Assembly (NCBI GenBank): GCA_036346355.1
Contig: CM070577.1
Coordinates: forward strand, 83,784,509 to 83,848,508
DNA: 64,000 nt
Direction: 5' to 3'
Source: Rhipidocladum racemiflorum
Lineage: Eukaryota; Streptophyta; Magnoliopsida; Poales; Poaceae
Numbering within the stretch: position 1 is the stretch's first letter; each line of letters begins with the position of its first letter. Positions 36,481 to 46,986 of the stretch are shown here, piece by piece. The notes beneath the pieces are model-generated. The model saw only the letters and a list, made by a program, of their open reading frames with translations. It was not told the DNA's origin and did no database searches. Made by a program: the position numbers and the translations under genes.

Positions 36481-36780
36481 TTCGCCAAAAAGCTCGGCGA
36501 CCACCCTATTTTCGCCGAACGGTTCGGCGATAACCCTATTTTCGCCGAACGGTTCGGCGATAACCCTATTTTCGCCGAACATGTTCGCCAAACCGTATGG
36601 CGACAATAGCCTAAATAGTCTAAATAGCCTAAATACGCAGTTAATAGTCGGTTATCAGAGTTTAGGCTATTGTCGCCATACGGTACGGCGACAATAGGTA
36701 ATTTCGCCAAACCGTACGGCGAAAATACCCGATTGTCGCCCCATGGTTCGGCGACCACCCTATTTTCGCCGAACGGTTTG
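36481..36780. repeat. Array of palindromes with a 30-bp period
   Basis: Two identical 30-bp units (36511-36540 and 36541-36570) each contain TCGCCGAACGGTTCGGCGA, a palindrome with 9-bp arms around one base. Diverged units precede (36481) and follow (36571 and 36664-36780), the later ones partly in reversed order (GGCGAAAATA, GTCGCCATACGG). Related units occur at the other end (41898-41985). Confidence 0.9.
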
Positions 36781-36836
36781 GCGAAAATACCCTAATTTCC
36801 CATGAAGGCGATTAACTGCGTATTTAGGCTATTGTC

Positions 36837-37178
36837 TGACGGAGTCAATCAGTGAACTCAGCTCTTCTCCGATTTTTCTCGCTGAACTTGCCTCCGACTC
36901 TGAAGTTTTTCGGACTAGCTACAGGACAATTACAAATGCAATGGAAGACAACAGAGAATTGTTTGAGCTGCTACTACTACCTTCTTTCACTCTATTGCAG
37001 ATCTTAAATAACATAAAACAACGAATGATTCGTGGCCACTATGCCTCCCGGAATACATGCACTCCCTAAGACTCGCTCTTGCATTGCATGCACGAAGACA
37101 CGTTCATTGATTAGCCACACACCGAACGTTGATTCTAACTAACTAGTAAAAGACTAGCACACAAGAATTATTCTAACA
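36837..37178 (-). repeat. 3' LTR of the copia element
   Basis: On the + strand it begins TGACGGAGTC and ends ATTCTAACA. It pairs with 41551-41895. Confidence 0.93.
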
Positions 37179-40100
37179 AATCTCCTCCTAAGTCTTGTTG
37201 CATTTGCATTGTCACATCGATGAGGCCAATCTTGCTTATGACTCATGAAACTTGATCCGGCCAAGCGGCTTTGTCGATATGTCGCCCGGTGATCTTGAAG
37301 ACGTATGAACTCCACATCAATCTGGCCCTTTTCAAAGACTGTCTCGAATATGATGGTATTTAATATCGATGTGCTTGCTCGGCTATGATGTACCGGATTC
37401 TTTATCGTGAAATTGTGGACTTGTTGTCTACCCTCAACTTTGGCATGCTTGGCAATCGAGTCTTCCACTTCAGCCAAAGACCGAGACAACCACACAGCCT
37501 GACAGGTTGCGGTTGCAGCAGCTATGTACTCCGCTTCGCAACTTGACAGTGCCACCACCTTCTGTTTCGTCGACTGCCATGTGATTGGGCTGTTTGCAAG
37601 GAAGAAGATCACTCCAGTTGTGCTTTTACGGCTGTCAACATCCCCTGTGAGATCACTGTCACTGTATCCCAACAGTTTCTCTTGAGCTTCTTCTTTCCTT
37701 CCATACCAAAGGCCAAAGTTCCTTGTTCCAGCAACATACCTTAGAATATGCTTTACCGCTGCAAGGTGATCTTCATGTGGCTCCTCCAGAAACCGGCTAA
37801 CATACCCCACAGCAAAAGCAATGTCAGGGCGTGTATTAACCAAGTATCTTAGACTTCCAACAATGCTCCTGTACATAGTCGCATTCACAAGGGGTTCTGA
37901 ACTTTCCTTACTGAGTTTCAGGCGTGACTCCATGGGAACCTGACAAGGGTTGCTCCTAGCCATCCCGCTCCTTTCCAGAATCTTTGCAGCGTATGCACCT
38001 TGGCTTAGTGTGATGCTATTTGAGCTCTGCTTCACTTCAATCCCAAGATAGTAGTGAAGCATTCCCAGATCACTCATCTTGAATGCGTCAGCCATCTCCT
38101 TCTTGAATGACTTGATATCTTTATTGTTGCTCCCTGTGATCACTAGATCATCAACATATACTCCCAAAATCAGCTGCGCCTCACCTTTCCTCCTGGTGTA
38201 AATGGCATGGTCCGATATACACCTCCTGAAACCGAGCGACAACAACGTCTCGTCCAGCTTTGCATTCCAGGCTCTAGGTGCCTGATGCAAACCATACAAT
38301 GCCTTGTGGAGCTTGAGCACATTGTGTTCATTTCCAGAACTGACAAAACCCGGCGGCAGCTCAACATACACCTCTTCTTGGAGTTCGCCGTTCAAGAACG
38401 CAGACTTCACATCCATATGGTGTACCTCCCAGCCCTCGTACGCGGCAAGAGACAGAAGGAGGCGCATGGCATCCATGTGCGCCACCGGTGCATATACCTC
38501 TTCGTAATCAACTCCATGCTGTTGTGCATACCCCTTCACGACGAGACGAGCTTTGTGTCTCACCACAGCTCCATGTTCATCCCTCTTGACCTTGAAGACC
38601 CATTTTAGCCCAATTGCTCGGCGCCCCTGTGGGAGATCAGTGAGCGTCCAAGTGTGATTTTCTTCAATTGATCGCATCTCCTCCATCATTGCCTTCCTCC
38701 AGCTCGGGTGTTGTTCTGCCTCGGCAAAAGACACAGGTTCATCCGAGCTTACCACATGCAGCTCCTCCGAAGCCAGTGTACGAGGTGCTAACCTACACGG
38801 TAAAGCTGGCCCAAGTAATTCACTCATCTTGCGGAAACGAAGAGGAGCATCATCATGGTCAGCATCCAGGTCTTGGTCGTAGTCCTTTGGTGGCGTGGCG
38901 AACTCTACCCTTGGCGAGTTGGCTGGAACTTGCGTCCCTCCATATGATGGCATCAACGAAGCTTCTCCAGGCTCCTCAACGATGCTCTCAGCCACCGGAG
39001 ATGCCTGGCTCACGCTTGTGTACTCCACTGTGAAATCATCACCATCTTCCACGCCATGTTCCATAGTGGCGTTCCATTCCCACTGAGCCTTTTCATCGAA
39101 GACCACATCCCGCGTCACATGAACGCGTCTAGTCGCCGAATCATAAGCTCTGTACGCTAGTGATCCCGGCTCATAGACGAGGAATATCATGGGCTTACTC
39201 CTATCATCAAGCTTCTTCAGATTTGGAGTAGTTAGCTTGACGTGGGCGATGCAGCCGAAAGTCCGCAGGTGACGTACTGCCCGTTTCTTCCCGTACCAAG
39301 CTTGGTACGGCGTCATTCCTTGGACACTCTTCGTCGGCGATCGGTTCAGCACGTAGACTGCCGTGGTCACGGCCTCTCCCCAAAACATCGCCGGTAGCCC
39401 CTTTGCCTTGAGCATACAACGTGCCGTTGCCATCATGGTCTGGTTTCGACGCTCCACCACGCCATTCTGCTGTGGCGAGTATGGCGCAGTGAGCTGTCGT
39501 TGTACGCCTTGTTCCGCGCAATGAGCAGCGAAGTCGGTCGAAGTAAATTCGCCGCCTCGGTCAGTGCGGAACACTCGCAGCTTGCGCCCAGATTGAGCTT
39601 CACCACGCTTGAAGCGTTTGATGGCGTCCGACGCTTGATCCTTCGTTTTCAGCAGGTGCAACCACGTGAATCGGCTGTGATCGTCAACCAATAGCAGGAA
39701 GTAGCGTTTTCCGCTCGGTGTCACCGGCGTGACAGGACCACAGAGATCCCCATGCACCAATTCGAGTGCATGCTCCGCCCGGTAGCTCGCCTGCGCTGGA
39801 AATGGCGTTCTCTGATGCTTCCCTGCCAATCACCCAACACAGAGTTGGTCGATGTGCTCGATCTCTGGCATCCCGTGCACCAGACCTTCCCGCGCAAGCT
39901 TGCGTAATGCCGGAAAATTCAGATGGCCGAATCTCTCATGCCACCTCCATGCGCTCTCTTCTCCGCGAACCGCCAGACACACTGGTCGTGCAATGCGGAT
40001 GTCGAGCACGTACAGCCGGTTCGCAGAGCGCTTGATCTTTGCTAGCAGTCGCCGCTCGGGGTCGCGAATCTGCATCACATCATCCTCAATTGACACCTGA

Positions 40101-41515
40101 AAACCATATTCAGCCAATTGTCCAACACTGACAATGTTAGCCGTAAGTTTGGGAATGAAATAGACCCCATCGAGCGTCCGATGTTCGCCGTTCTTGCAGG
40201 TGAACAATATAGTGCCATAGCCTTCAATGCTTGCGGCAGAGCCATCACCGAACTTGACTGATCCGCGGAACGTGGGATCTAGATTGGAGAAAGCCGCTCG
40301 TGAGCCTGTCATGTGATTTGTCGCGCCAGTGTCGACGACCCACTTGAGGTGTTCATTCTCCACCTCTTCTCGGCCCGTTTGTATGAACACCCTCTCCTGG
40401 TGCTGTGGTGATGTAGGCGTCACATGTAACAATGGCGACGGGAAGTTGGAGTCTTTTTTCACCATCAGTAGGGACTCCTCTTCCTCCTGAGTTACGTGCG
40501 CTTGCTCCTTCCGTTGCTAGGGCTTGGACCTGCATTCTCTAGCCCAATGGCCGTACTTCCCACAGTTCCGGCATTGGTTCTTGGACAGCTCCCGGCCATT
40601 GTTCCGGCCAGAAACACCACCGGCGCCATCGGCCGTCTTGATGTACCGGCCACCGGCGCGCCCTCGATTCTTGCTGTTTCGCCGCGACAGGTTGCTGCCT
40701 CCTCCGTGAGAAGATCCACCTTCGCCGTCACGCATCTTCGACCGGACTTGCCACTCCTCCTCCGTGAGGAGCAGGCGGCCAGCCGTGTCAACTCGTGCCG
40801 CAGAATCAGACTTGGAGCCCAGGCTGTAACGCTGCTCTACGGCGCGAAGTCGTTCGGTGACCTCCTCGATGGACAATGCACTCAGATCTAACAGAGTCTC
40901 AATCGAGATGGCCACCTGTGACAATCGCTCTGGAACAACCTGCAGTAGTTTCTTCACAATCTCAAGATCAGTCACGTTGTCACCGAGAATTCGAAGATTG
41001 TTGGCGAGGCTCGTGATGCGCATAGCGAAGTCGTCCACAGACTCCCCATCCTTGAACTCGATCTCGCCGAGCTCCCGCCGGAGCTTCTGCGCATTCGCCT
41101 CCCGGACCCGATCAACTCCGATGCGCATCGTCTTGATGGCATCCCAGGCCTCCTTGGCGCTATCCTTCACCGCGAGAGTCGAGAGCATCTCTGGCGGAAC
41201 GGCCCGGAGAATCGCGGCCAGCGCGAGACGATCATCCCGATCATCGCCGCCGCCCGTCTCAATTGTCTCCCAGAGGCCCTGAGCCTGCAAATTCACGCGC
41301 ATCACCAACGCCCAGTCGGTGTAGTTCGTGCGCGTGAGTGTAGGGTAGACAACGGAGCTCGATGCCTCCTTGACGACGCGATGGACGACGATCTGGCGTT
41401 CACCATCGTCACGATTCCGCCGTCGGTGCGCAGCCGGAGTTGGCGACCGCCCACGATGTGTGCGTGGCGGAGTCACCGAGCGAGTATCTCTCTGCCTTCC
41501 GGACTGCGACATCAC
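37154..41515 (-). pseudogene. Copia gag-pol polyprotein with two internal stops
   Basis: One reading frame runs from an ATG at 41515 to 37154. Gag (41515-40517) has the UBN2-like retrotransposon gag region and a CCHC knuckle (CRNCGKYGHWAREC). A TAG (40517-40519) separates it from protease, whose VDTGATNH active site near 40330 is intact. The HHCC zinc region of integrase has its last Cys position replaced by TGA (39830-39832). Integrase core, reverse transcriptase with YVDDL (about 38144-38158) and RNase H (SSCEAEYIAA) follow. The frame is shifted within the last 120 codons, where the expected family sequence appears in other frames. The element is young but not autonomous as it stands. Confidence 0.92.
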
Positions 41516-41550
41516 TGGGTAGGAACGATAACACGAGCTCTGATACCAAT

Positions 41551-41895
41551 TGACGGAGTCAATCAGTGAACTCAGCTCTTCTCCGATTCTTCTCGCTGAA
41601 CTTGCCTCCGACTCTGAAGTTTTTCGGACTGGCTACAGGACAATTACAAATGCAACGGAAGACAACAGAGAATTGTTTGAGCTGCTACTACTACCTTCTT
41701 TCACTCTATTGCAGATCTTAAATAACATAAAACAACGAATGATTCGTGGCCACTATGCCTCCCGGAATACATGCACTCCCTAAGACTCGCTCTTGCATTG
41801 CATGCCTGAAGACACGTTCATTCAGTTAGCCACACACTGAACGTTGATTCTAACTAACTAACAGAAAAGACTAGCACACAAGAATTATTCTAACA
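41551..41895 (-). repeat. 5' LTR of the copia element
   Basis: On the + strand it begins TGACGGAGTC and ends ATTCTAACA. It is followed by the TTGTC target duplication. Confidence 0.93.
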
Positions 41896-42613
41896 TTGTC
41901 GCCATACAGTTTGGCGAAAATAGGGTTATCGCCGAACCGTTCGGCGAAAATAGGGTGGTCACCGAGCCATTTGGCGAACATGTGTTATTTTTGCAATTTT
42001 TGTTTTTCGAGTATTAAAACCGTAATTCATTTCAAAAAAAGTATTATTTAAAAAAAATTCCATTGCTTTCCATTGCAATTCAAACTGTAGTTGTTGTTCT
42101 TCTAGATAACATAAACTTCGGTGGTATGTTTGGATGATAAATTCTTTACGTTGCAAATAAGGTTGCCATTTCTCTATTGCAACATTAAGGCTAGAAACTC
42201 CTTTTCATAGATTGATAAGCCTTGATGGATCGGGCCTAAGGCTTTACTGAGGAAGGCTATCGGATGCCCTTGCTGCATCAACAATGCACCAATCCCATGA
42301 TCGCATGCATCAGTTTCTACCTCAAAACTTTGTTGAAAGTTATGTAATCTCATTACTGGAGTTGTTGTCATGGCATGTTTAAGTTTTAGGAAAGCCTCTT
42401 CCGCTTGATCATTCCACCCAAACACCTTTTTCTTCAGCAAATTTGTCAATGGCCTTGTTATTACCCCATAATTTTAAGCGAACTTCTGGTAATACCCGAT
42501 TAGCCCTAGGAATGCTCGTAATTCTGACACATGTACTGGTCTTGGCCACTCCTTCATAGCCTAAGTTCTCTAAGGATCGGTTGCCAGTCCTTGATCTGAG
42601 ATGATATGACCCA

Positions 42614-43870
42614 AGTATTGTTTTGATGTGGGTGATTATTGGCATTTGCCGGCTGTACAGGTATTAACTTGTACATAGATAGGGGGAGAATTATCGCCCA
42701 TATCACATTAAGGACCGAACGTAGTGTTGCATGATCCAAGTAACCGTACATCCACAAGTGCTGGAATGGGACAACCTTAACTCATTAAAGTATTTGGAAC
42801 TGGCTTTGCACATTGGTAGGCAGATGTAGCAAAAGCAATAAATCCTTTCATGTATGCTTATAAGGGGTTGCCACAAATGAGTTGTGGGTAAATGCATATT
42901 CGGTGCAACGGTGTACGCCTGGCTATGGATTGGGGCTGTCATTATTTTGTTTGAGCCGTGGGCTCCTGATCATCATTGCTTCACATAAATATTTGTTTCC
43001 ACCATAGCTTGGGTTTAACGTCACCGTGCTGGTGCAAAGCTATGTTCAGGTAATTGAATGGTTTCGTTATGAACTCCCCGAGGACATACCTAAGAAAGTG
43101 TGTCTTATAAGCTTTGCAAAAAGGGAGAACATATCTTGTGAGTAAAGCTGTACAACTCTGCATAGATTAAAATAATCGATTAGCCGTATCCACGGTCATG
43201 GATAACTTGGTGAACTAACACTAGTTAGTTGCTTTCTATTTTGTAAAAATTTGGTCAAATGATTTAAGAATGATGTACTCTTGATGATTATCAATTGTTG
43301 ATATAATTGCTCACATGGAACCATGGATGGTCTTCTACTACTTCTTACTCACAAAGGGCCGTGAGTAACATGTTAATTCTCAGTTTTAATACTTGTTATT
43401 TTAATTACTTGTCAAACTGTTTTAAATTCAGTTTATGCTTTCAATTACTATTCATTATTATATCATTCAAATATTAGCTTTACGCAAAAACTTACCTTAC
43501 AGCTATTTGTTTGAATCAGCTTGCACATAAATAGGTTTGTAAAAGTCTTGCGAGTACCAATGTACTCAGCTTGCTCTAACGTGGTTTTTAGGTGAAGCAC
43601 AAGATTGTCCAGTCAATGAAAATGATAGCGAAGAGCTCGTTTTATATGGCGATGACTACTTCTAGGTTCATCTCGTCTGTTGCCTGTGGTATTTTGGGCG
43701 TAGATGGCACACAATGAGATGTGGACTTTCTACTACTAATACTTTTGGTTATGTAATAATAATATGAACATCTACTGTAATATAAGTTGGAACTTGTGTG
43801 TGGCTGTAATTCCAAATTGTGTTAAGTGCGTGCCAACCACTGATCATGGGAATGGCACAGAAAGCATTTT
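42614..43870 (+). mobile_element. Diverged fragment of the long-LTR family, inverted relative to the intron-3 copy
   Basis: The reverse complement shares ordered blocks with 5530-6950 and 52215-53280. Examples are the GGACC(T)TTAA...CTCCCCCTA block, the CTGTTGCCTG/CAACTGAC block near 43677, and CCACTGATCATGGGA near 43838. Identity is low and the ends are unclear. No coding region was seen. Confidence 0.5.
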
Positions 43871-45097
43871 AGAACCTCACTTTTATGTTGTCCTGTAGCA
43901 TAAAAGTGAGGGTCTCATAAAGCAAAATTTCCCATTGGTTCCATTTTAGTTAGAGACAATACTCAGTAGTGATCATCATATGAAATAATCATCACATTAA
44001 TTAATTCGCTCAGAACATTAATCATAAAATTAATCAAACACTAATGCCCAGAAAACAATAATTGAATAATAATTTTTTGCTGAATTAAATAAGACATAAT
44101 GCAACAAATATTAAAGAGCTAAAACTAATCAATTTCGGCTCAAAAAAGCGTGGCCCAAAAGCGCTGCCAGCCCAACTTCTATCCTAACATTAGCTGCTAG
44201 TCTAGGTGGGATGATACCAACATATAAGAAAGGTTGGTCTTATCTAGTTGAAGCATGACATGGAGGTGAAATGCAATGCACACACGAGCGTGCACGCACG
44301 TGTACCCATTTCGCGTTTATTCACGTATTTGTCGCATGACTTGTGACTTGGGACGACGCGTGACCGCGACATGGTGTGCCATATGTACTTTCCTTTTAGC
44401 CATGTGTGTTAATATTGACACGTCATCACTGCCATGTGTCGCAACAGACTGGGAGACGCACATTCGTGTGCGGTTAGTTTGTTGGTGCACGTTGAGAAAA
44501 TCCAGGACGGTTTCCTAAAGATAGTGCAGTTTGGATGTATCACGTTCTTATTTTGAAAATTTCTCGTCCTATGTATATCGCTTAAGAAGACGTCTTTAAG
44601 CGATAAGTTTTAGAACGAGAAAGTTAGCTCTGTTCCTTGACATTACGCAACTAGGCTTCTCCATCCCTTCGTCAGTGTGCACCAACGCAGGGAGAGCAGT
44701 GTCACCGGAACCCTTGTCCTCAAGATCCTGCACGGGTTGGGGCGAATCAAGTTTTTGGGAAGCGTTTGTGCGACTGTTCCACGACCGATCTGCTACCTAC
44801 TACAGACTTCACCAGAGTCTGCATCAACCTTCGCAGAAGTAATCTACTGTGAGTCACGGTGAAATCTTTTGAAATACCCTGTAGTAGCAATGGCTCTTAC
44901 ATCTGCTAAAAGTATTCTTAGATTTGTAATCAATCTGGTAGGACATATGTATGAGATATGTATATTGTCGTTCATGATCACGATTCTTTTTATTGCTTAT
45001 AATATGTCTTGTATGTATTTCATGATTACATTGATGTCTGTTTTAGGAATTAAAATAATCATCAAAGTGTGCAATTTCCTAACAGTGGCTGTCCGTA
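43871..45097. other. Intergenic stretch with two small hairpins
   Basis: CCTCACTTTTATG and its complement are separated by 11 bases at about 43876-43912. A second near-palindrome, ATCGCTTAAGAAGACGTCTTTAAGCGAT, spans 44578-44605. The 44640-45060 part reads like the 5' region of a decayed element, but no motif was decisive. Confidence 0.45.
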
Positions 45098-45120
45098 GAA
45101 AGTTCCGAAAGCTTCTAGAA
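45098..45120. promoter_or_regulatory. Heat-shock-element-like cluster 1
   Basis: Triplets GAA, TTC, AAA, TTC, GAA start at 45098, 45103, 45108, 45113 and 45118, exactly 5 bp apart. This is the alternating nGAAnnTTCn layout bound by heat shock factor trimers, with one unit (AAA) off consensus. It lies about 270 bp upstream of a TATATA run (45388) on the side of protease copy A. Function is inferred from pattern only. Confidence 0.5.
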
Positions 45121-45159
45121 GGCACCGACATGATCGATCGGTTGCCCCACCTCCGATGG

Positions 45160-45177
45160 TTCTGGAAGCTTCTAGAA
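45160..45177. promoter_or_regulatory. Heat-shock-element-like cluster 2
   Basis: TTC, GAA, TTC, GAA start at 45160, 45165, 45170 and 45175: four perfect alternating units at 5-bp spacing. The segment GAAGCTTCTAGAAGGC is also shared in part with cluster 1, so one may derive from the other by duplication. Confidence 0.55.
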
Positions 45178-45524
45178 GGCGCCGCTCACGACAGCGGTGA
45201 GGTGGGGTGCGCTGAAGGGGTGCGCGTTTAGGAGGCGACCCAACCCTGGGTTTGGTTCTCCTACACCCTGAATGGAGTTTCCACCGGCCGTTGGATGGGC
45301 TGTTGCCGACGTGGACCGTCCGATCCATCGTCAGCCGGCCATAATTGACTGTACAACTGTGGCCAAACTGCTGCATTGTGCCCTGTTTATATATATATAT
45401 ATATATATTATCTCTGGTAGTACTATTGTAATGTATGGATGTGAGGTGTTGATGTAGCATTACAACGCAAAAGTGAAGGATTTTAGATTAATAATTAATG
45501 CAAGTGCAAAGTTGTTGACTGTAA

Positions 45525-45810
45525 GAGCAAGTACAATTGTAAACCTACTACTTGCTCTATCCCTCATCTATATCATCTAGATTCTAGAGTAAGCAAAAAG
45601 CTAACTTGTACAATAACTACCTTTAAATACCGTGCAATAACTATCTCTTCTCTCTTCTACATAACTAAACTACGTATGTTTCCGTGCAATGCTAGCTATT
45701 AAATACGAGCTGGCTCTCTTCTCTCTCTTTTTTTCTTAATCTTTCATATAAGATAAAACTTATGTATATAGGCTAATAGTAAACTAACGTAGTTCTTGTT
45801 ATACTTGCTC
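45525..45810. mobile_element. MITE in the left arm, Harbinger-like
   Basis: Ends GAGCAAGTACAATTG and the complement GAGCAAGTATAAC are bounded by TAA (45522-45524 and 45811-45813). It is 286 bp. The same element appears inverted at 50877-51161, so it predates the inverted duplication. Confidence 0.8.
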
Positions 45811-46986
45811 TAAAGGTGTCGTGTCAAGATAGAATTTGTATATATGTTGCTTCTTGGCTTGCATCCATGTAGGCCTTGTTTCTTTAGATCGGTCATTTGT
45901 TCTGTTTGAATAATCAATTGCGGTTTTCTTGTAGTCAGGATGCCACACCCTATTGTATTGTTGTTGATTATCATCCACTTATCACTGCTATAGTTTGTTC
46001 CTCTCTCTGCCATCCATCTAGCCCTTTTTGTTTCTTTAGACCAATCATTTGTTCTGTTTGAGCTAATCAACTGTAATTTTTTTCAATGAGAATGCTCCAC
46101 CACGTCCAATCACTGCTTCTTATGCTCGATCTCTAATCTCTCATTGCTATAGTTTTAGTCTCCTCATGCCACAGCTAAATCCTAAGGTTCGTCCTATTAT
46201 TACTTTCTCTTTTTTTCAGTATAGAATCTTTGTTCGGCATATTGCTATTCTAGTAAGTGATAATGTAAATGTCTGCTTTGTACGGCCTTTCAATTGTTCA
46301 TTATCATAAAGCTTTTTTATTGTTCATATTCAGCAAAATAACAGATGTGAACTATTAGATGTTGCATAATTTAAGTGTTAGGATTTCAGTATTTCGCAAA
46401 AATAATTTATCGTTTTTAGTCAAGCTTGTTATTGTGATTTGTGAGGTATTGAAGACGTACTAAAAAAAGTTATGAGAATATATTATAAAAAAGGAAACTT
46501 ACTAGGTTAAATCATTTGATTTGTCTTATAATTGATATCTTTCTCGGCTTAGATAAAAAAAGATGCAATATTGCTTTCGGATAAAGTCGAGTAGTGTGTC
46601 TAATATTATGTTATTTTTCAGATGGCAAATCAGCCTCCGACTTCATTTTCAAATCAATTAGAAAAATGAGTTTACAAAGAGTGTAAGGAGTCGATACTTT
46701 TTGTCATGTTTCAAACTAGGGATACTAAGAGAGTAAAGCAATTTCTTGATAAGTTGGAATATGAACCGTTGGAAGAAACGGAAGACAAAAGTCTCCAGGA
46801 TAGCTTCTGCGCAACTGGTTTTGTTGTAGCTGAAAGTGAAAGTCATATTGGCGTATTGACATGTGCACATACACTTGATCATCTCTTTGCCACCAACAAA
46901 GAAGTCTCAGCAGATGAAATACGGGGCTTATACCGGGCAGTGGTTTTATGCGACCACCAAGAGGATAGCTTTCGTGAAGGTAGGAC

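Larger units (their letters stand above)
36837..41895 (-). mobile_element. Full-length Ty1-copia retrotransposon with two LTRs and perfect TSD
   Basis: LTRs at 36837-37178 (342 bp, 3' LTR) and 41551-41895 (345 bp, 5' LTR) differ at about ten or eleven positions by eye, so insertion is fairly recent. The exact 5-bp duplication TTGTC lies at 36832-36836 and 41896-41900. On the minus strand a primer binding site for initiator Met tRNA (TGGTATCAGAGC) lies at 41537-41548, two bases inside the 5' LTR, and a purine tract adjoins the 3' LTR. The internal part encodes gag-pol in copia order. Confidence 0.96.
36401..42060. mobile_element. Mutator-like TIR element carrying tandem palindromes, split by a copia element
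   Basis: The left end (GGATTTTTTTAAATAATACT) and right end (complement starting GAATTTTTTTTAAATAATA) are long inverted repeats. They extend over at least 100 bp through ACACATGTTCGCCAAA. Flanking 11-mers CATTGTTTTTC (36390-36400) and CATTGCTTTCC (42061-42071) match at 9/11, the size range of Mutator duplications. Without the copia insertion the element is about 595 bp, non-coding, and consists mostly of GCCGAAC/GTTCGGC palindromes. Assignment to Mutator rests only on duplication length and long inverted repeats. Confidence 0.65.
35093..42613 (-). mobile_element. Truncated Ty3-gypsy pol fragment, interrupted at 36401-42060
   Basis: Read on the minus strand, about 42613-42061 encodes the end of reverse transcriptase and the start of RNase H (FGWNDQAEEAFLKLK, EVETDACDHGIGALL). 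From 36390 down it continues with the rest of RNase H (GLQFRIVYRKGKENVVADALS) and then integrase. The integrase Asp residues (TMDFIKGLP, TLDRDRIF) and Glu region (YHPQTDGQSERVN) are visible, as is a C-terminal GERVLLNLQP-type segment near 35280. Stops and frameshifts occur. The reverse transcriptase catalytic part and both LTRs are missing, and at about 42613 the sequence switches abruptly to the long-LTR family. The 5.66-kb insertion falls within RNase H. Confidence 0.88.

Noticed and set aside
36213..36758. Open minus-strand frame with repeats of a short peptide
   Set aside because: The repeat comes from the 30-bp palindromic DNA array crossing into the gypsy RNase H frame, not from a gene.
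36481..36780. CRISPR-like array (regular repeats)
   Set aside because: Plant nuclear context, units directly adjacent with no unique spacers, and no cas genes.
45062..45460. Open frames on both strands beside the heat-shock-like clusters
   Set aside because: No homology, no consistent start, and the frames cross the palindrome edge and a TA microsatellite.
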